This document shows positions 61,541 through 64,000 of a DNA stretch of 64,000 bases, piece after piece. Source of the DNA: Saprospiraceae bacterium (lineage in GTDB: Bacteria; Bacteroidota; Bacteroidia; Chitinophagales; Saprospiraceae); NCBI GenBank assembly GCA_018057925.1, contig JAGPCT010000003.1:1-64000 (forward strand), written 5' to 3'. Below the pieces are notes generated by a model, which had not been told where the DNA came from, made no database searches, and saw only the letters and a program-made list of their open reading frames with translations. Numbering within the stretch: the stretch's first letter is position 1; the number at the start of each line of letters is the position of its first letter. The position numbers were made by a program, and so were the translations under genes.

Positions 61541-62959
61541 ATGTCTATAGTTGTTTCACCGACAAGAGAACCATTAGTTTTTGGAAGTAAGACGTATCAT
61601 CAAATTACAGAAGATATATGTGCACCTTCCGAGAAGGCTCCCAGCCGCCAGTGGATGATTGGCTTTATAGTTGCTATAACCTTACTTTCATTATTTGTGT
61701 TTTGCGTAAGTTGGCAGATATTCTATGGAGTAGGAGCATGGAACCTTAACAGAACCATTGGATGGGGATATGATATCACCAATTTCGTATGGTGGGTAGG
61801 TATAGGTCATGCAGGTACTTTGATTTCAGCTATATTGTTGTTATTTAGACAAAAATGGCGTACCGGAGTAAATCGAGCTGCAGAGGCTATGACAATATTT
61901 GCGGTGATTTGTGCTGCAATGTTCCCAGTGATTCACGTAGGACGTATATGGTTGATGTTTTACTTTTTGCCTTTACCAAATACACGTGGTCCATTGTGGA
62001 TTAATTTTAATTCACCATTATTGTGGGACGTTTTTGCGATTTCCACTTATTTCACGGTTTCTTTATTATTTTGGTACACGGGTTTAGTGCCTGATTTTGC
62101 TACATTAAGAGATCGTGCAGTTGGATTCAGGAGAAAAATGTATAATGTATTGTCTTTTGGGTGGACAGGTGCTGCGAAACATTGGCAAAGATTTGAATCA
62201 CTTTCATTAATATTGGCTGGTTTAGCGACACCATTGGTGCTTTCAGTACACACAATTGTATCGTTTGACTTTGCAACATCTGTGATTCCGGGATGGCATA
62301 CAACGATTTTCCCACCTTACTTTGTTGCGGGGGCGATTTTTTCAGGTTTTGCTATGGTACAAACATTGATGTTAGTTACAAGAAAGGCATTGAAATTAGA
62401 AGACTATATAACAGTTAACCACATAGAATCCATGAATAAGGTTATCTTATTGACTGGAACAATTGTAGGTATCGCTTATTTGACGGAGTTGTTTATAGCT
62501 TGGTATTCTCAGTATGTTTATGAGCAATTTGCATTTGCCAATCGTGCAGCAGGTCCATTTTGGTGGTCATATTTTGCGATGATGGCATGTAATGTGCTTT
62601 CTCCTCAAGTTTTTTGGTCAAGAAAAATTAGAAGAAGCTTATGGTGGACTTTCTTTATGTCCATCTTTGTAAATATTGGTATGTGGTTTGAAAGATTTGT
62701 AATTATTGTTACATCATTGGCTAGAGATTATTTACCATCCAGTTGGAGTTATTATTATCCATCCTGGAATGAGATAGGGATTTATGCAGGCACGTTTGGG
62801 TTGTTTTTTACCTTATATTTGATATTTGTTAGAATAGCTCCGGTTGTAGCAATAGCTGAGATTAAATCTATATTGAAATCTTCTGGTGATCAATATCGAG
62901 GGAAGAACCTTGGACACAGTATGCATCATTCAGAAGATACGCATACCGAAACACATTAA
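61541..62959 (+). CDS. actC: Alternative complex III subunit ActC (NrfD/PsrC type)
   Basis: A 472-residue integral membrane protein with about ten helices, e.g. WMIGFIVAITLLSLFVFCVS, NFVWWVGIGHAGTLISAILL, MTIFAVICAAMFPVIHVGRI and YAGTFGLFFTLYLIFVRIAP. The NrfD/PsrC family binds quinol on the membrane side. ActC is one of two such subunits in the complex; actF is expected downstream of the window. It is 68 bases after actB. Confidence 0.94.
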   Translation: MSIVVSPTREPLVFGSKTYHQITEDICAPSEKAPSRQWMIGFIVAITLLSLFVFCVSWQIFYGVGAWNLNRTIGWGYDITNFVWWVGIGHAGTLISAILLLFRQKWRTGVNRAAEAMTIFAVICAAMFPVIHVGRIWLMFYFLPLPNTRGPLWINFNSPLLWDVFAISTYFTVSLLFWYTGLVPDFATLRDRAVGFRRKMYNVLSFGWTGAAKHWQRFESLSLILAGLATPLVLSVHTIVSFDFATSVIPGWHTTIFPPYFVAGAIFSGFAMVQTLMLVTRKALKLEDYITVNHIESMNKVILLTGTIVGIAYLTELFIAWYSQYVYEQFAFANRAAGPFWWSYFAMMACNVLSPQVFWSRKIRRSLWWTFFMSIFVNIGMWFERFVIIVTSLARDYLPSSWSYYYPSWNEIGIYAGTFGLFFTLYLIFVRIAPVVAIAEIKSILKSSGDQYRGKNLGHSMHHSEDTHTETH

Positions 62960-62982
62960 TAGATAGAATAGAAGTTATAACA

Positions 62983-63513
62983 ATGGCAATAAAAAATAAA
63001 GAAGTATTATTCGGGTTGTTTGATGATGAAACACAATTGCTTTCAGCGGTGGCTGATGCCCGAAAAACGCACATGGATATTGATGATGTCTATACTCCTT
63101 TTCCTGTACATGGATTAGATCCTATATTAGGTTTGGAAGAATCAAGATTGCATATAGTAGGTTTCTTTTTTGGACTGTTGGGAACAATGACCGCTTTTTT
63201 CGGAATAACCTGGATATTTACTAAGGATTGGCCTACGATATTTGGTGGAAAGCCTTATTTTTCATTTCCGGCTTTTGTTCCAATTATGTTTGAGTTGACT
63301 GTATTGTTTTCAGCGATTGGAATGGTAGTGACGTTTTATACGGTATGTGGCTTGGGACCTGGTGTCAAAGCAGTTACCCTACACGATAGAATAACAGATG
63401 ATAAATTCTGTATTTCATTTGATATGACAGACGCGGATGAATCGACAAGAGCGAATGTAAAAGCTTTTTTCTCAAGACACGGTGCGTCATTGGTAGATAC
63501 AAAATTAATTTAA
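62983..63513 (+). CDS. actD: Alternative complex III subunit ActD (DUF3341)
   Basis: A 176-residue protein with two central helices (HIVGFFFGLLGTMTAFFGIT and FPAFVPIMFELTVLFSAIGM) between a small N-terminal domain (EVLFGLFDDETQLLSAVADA) and a C-terminal polar tail. This is the DUF3341 layout of ActD. It is 23 bases after actC. Confidence 0.92.
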   Translation: MAIKNKEVLFGLFDDETQLLSAVADARKTHMDIDDVYTPFPVHGLDPILGLEESRLHIVGFFFGLLGTMTAFFGITWIFTKDWPTIFGGKPYFSFPAFVPIMFELTVLFSAIGMVVTFYTVCGLGPGVKAVTLHDRITDDKFCISFDMTDADESTRANVKAFFSRHGASLVDTKLI

Positions 63514-63534
63514 TAAAGCAGTATTCTTTTTAAG

Positions 63535-64000
63535 ATGAACTATAATAAATTAAAGATTTTTGGAGGCTTGATGCTTATAGGTTTTGGTTTGATGTTGGAG
63601 AGTTGTTCTCCGGCTGAAGGTAATAAACCTGGACATGAATATATGCAGGACATGGGACACTCCATAGCGTATGAAGCCAATTTGGTGGATTATTTTTATT
63701 ACAATCGCTGGAATTTGGATGGCTATTTGAAATTAGCTCAGCCTCGTAATCCGGTTGAAGGTACTATTGCCAGGGGTTATGTTGGGTTAGCTAAATATAG
63801 CAATGCTCCCATTCCGGCTATGGTTCAACAGGAATTCGCCAATGAAACCATAAATGGCTCAGTTCCTTTTTATTATGCTGATTCTGAAGCAGATAGAACG
63901 AGAGCTGAGAACGAGATTAAAATAAACCCATATCCGATTACAAAGAAAGCATTGGAGCATGGTAAATTATTATATGACATATATTGTGGTATTTGTCATG
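63535..64000 (+). CDS. actE: Alternative complex III subunit ActE, 3'-truncated
   Basis: The first 155 residues are visible. A lipoprotein-like signal (MLIGFGLMLESCSPAEG) is followed by a loop-rich region (YYNRWNLDGYLKLAQPRNPV) and the start of a monohaem cytochrome c (LLYDIYCGICH, haem Cys-Cys-His at 151-155). The frame stays open at the window end. ActE is the monohaem subunit of the complex. It is 21 bases after actD. Confidence 0.88.
   Translation, partial: MNYNKLKIFGGLMLIGFGLMLESCSPAEGNKPGHEYMQDMGHSIAYEANLVDYFYYNRWNLDGYLKLAQPRNPVEGTIARGYVGLAKYSNAPIPAMVQQEFANETINGSVPFYYADSEADRTRAENEIKINPYPITKKALEHGKLLYDIYCGICH

Overview
The window is a stretch of bacterial chromosome from a member of the Bacteroidota, most likely of the Saprospiria/Chitinophagia type. 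The evidence is AT-rich DNA, type IX secretion sorting domains (first gene and the M14 peptidase), TonB receptors with carboxypeptidase-like N-termini, many lipoproteins, an alternative complex III operon, and promoter elements of the form TAnnTTTG. Start codons TTG and GTG are frequent. I see no phage, insertion sequence with transposase, plasmid module or CRISPR array. Most of the window is core housekeeping DNA.

Layout. 1-6.5 kb: a truncated secreted protein, then a leftward operon (PAP2 phosphatase, TonB receptor, lipoprotein) and a TPR lipoprotein. 6.8-9 kb: a DksA-like protein and a secreted C1 peptidase. 9.2-12.1 kb: rpmH, rnpA, a membrane protein, a redoxin and a lipoprotein. 12.2-15.5 kb: a leftward hscA - serine hydrolase - SUI1 operon. 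15.6-21.4 kb: two sister small membrane proteins, two lipoproteins, a DoxD/DoxA fusion and a LolC/E-type permease. 21.4-26.6 kb: RhlE-type helicase, NrtR-like Nudix regulator, and a metal-type TonB receptor with its HYC_CC_PP partner. 27-34.6 kb: ribA, mazG, an SDR, 3-hydroxyanthranilate dioxygenase, initiator tRNA, M14 carboxypeptidase, thiolase and an NlpE-like lipoprotein. 34.7-42.4 kb: dnaA, an aminotransferase/omega-amidase pair, a LytTR regulator, M20 dipeptidase and an FKBP isomerase. 42.6-49 kb: cysS, a LysE transporter, DUF4159, MmcQ, an FAD oxidoreductase, a TapB-like protein and a CorC-type protein. 49.3-56.4 kb: GH2 glycosidase, methyltransferase, yceD-rpmF, ridA, trpS and thyA. 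56.8-64 kb: actA-actB-actC-actD-actE, with actE running off the end.

How they work together. The clearest multi-gene system is alternative complex III, which oxidises quinol and passes electrons to cytochrome c or an oxidase. The aminotransferase and omega-amidase overlap and probably form one glutamine-driven transamination pathway that salvages the methionine keto acid. The TonB receptor at 23.8-26.0 kb and the Cys/His-rich protein beside it look like a metal-uptake pair, and the receptor at 2.1-4.4 kb has its own lipoprotein partner.

The less expected content is in the spaces and in lost motifs. Two, perhaps three, copies of a short element with imperfect TTAA-type inverted ends lie between genes, and one seems to supply half a promoter. 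There are a heptamer and an octamer tandem array. Several enzyme-like proteins lack canonical residues: a serine hydrolase with SxxH in place of SxxK, a Nudix regulator with a broken Nudix box, an SDR without YxxxK, a DksA-like protein without its zinc finger, and a LytTR protein with a degenerate receiver. I found no clearly new multi-gene defence or biosynthetic system.
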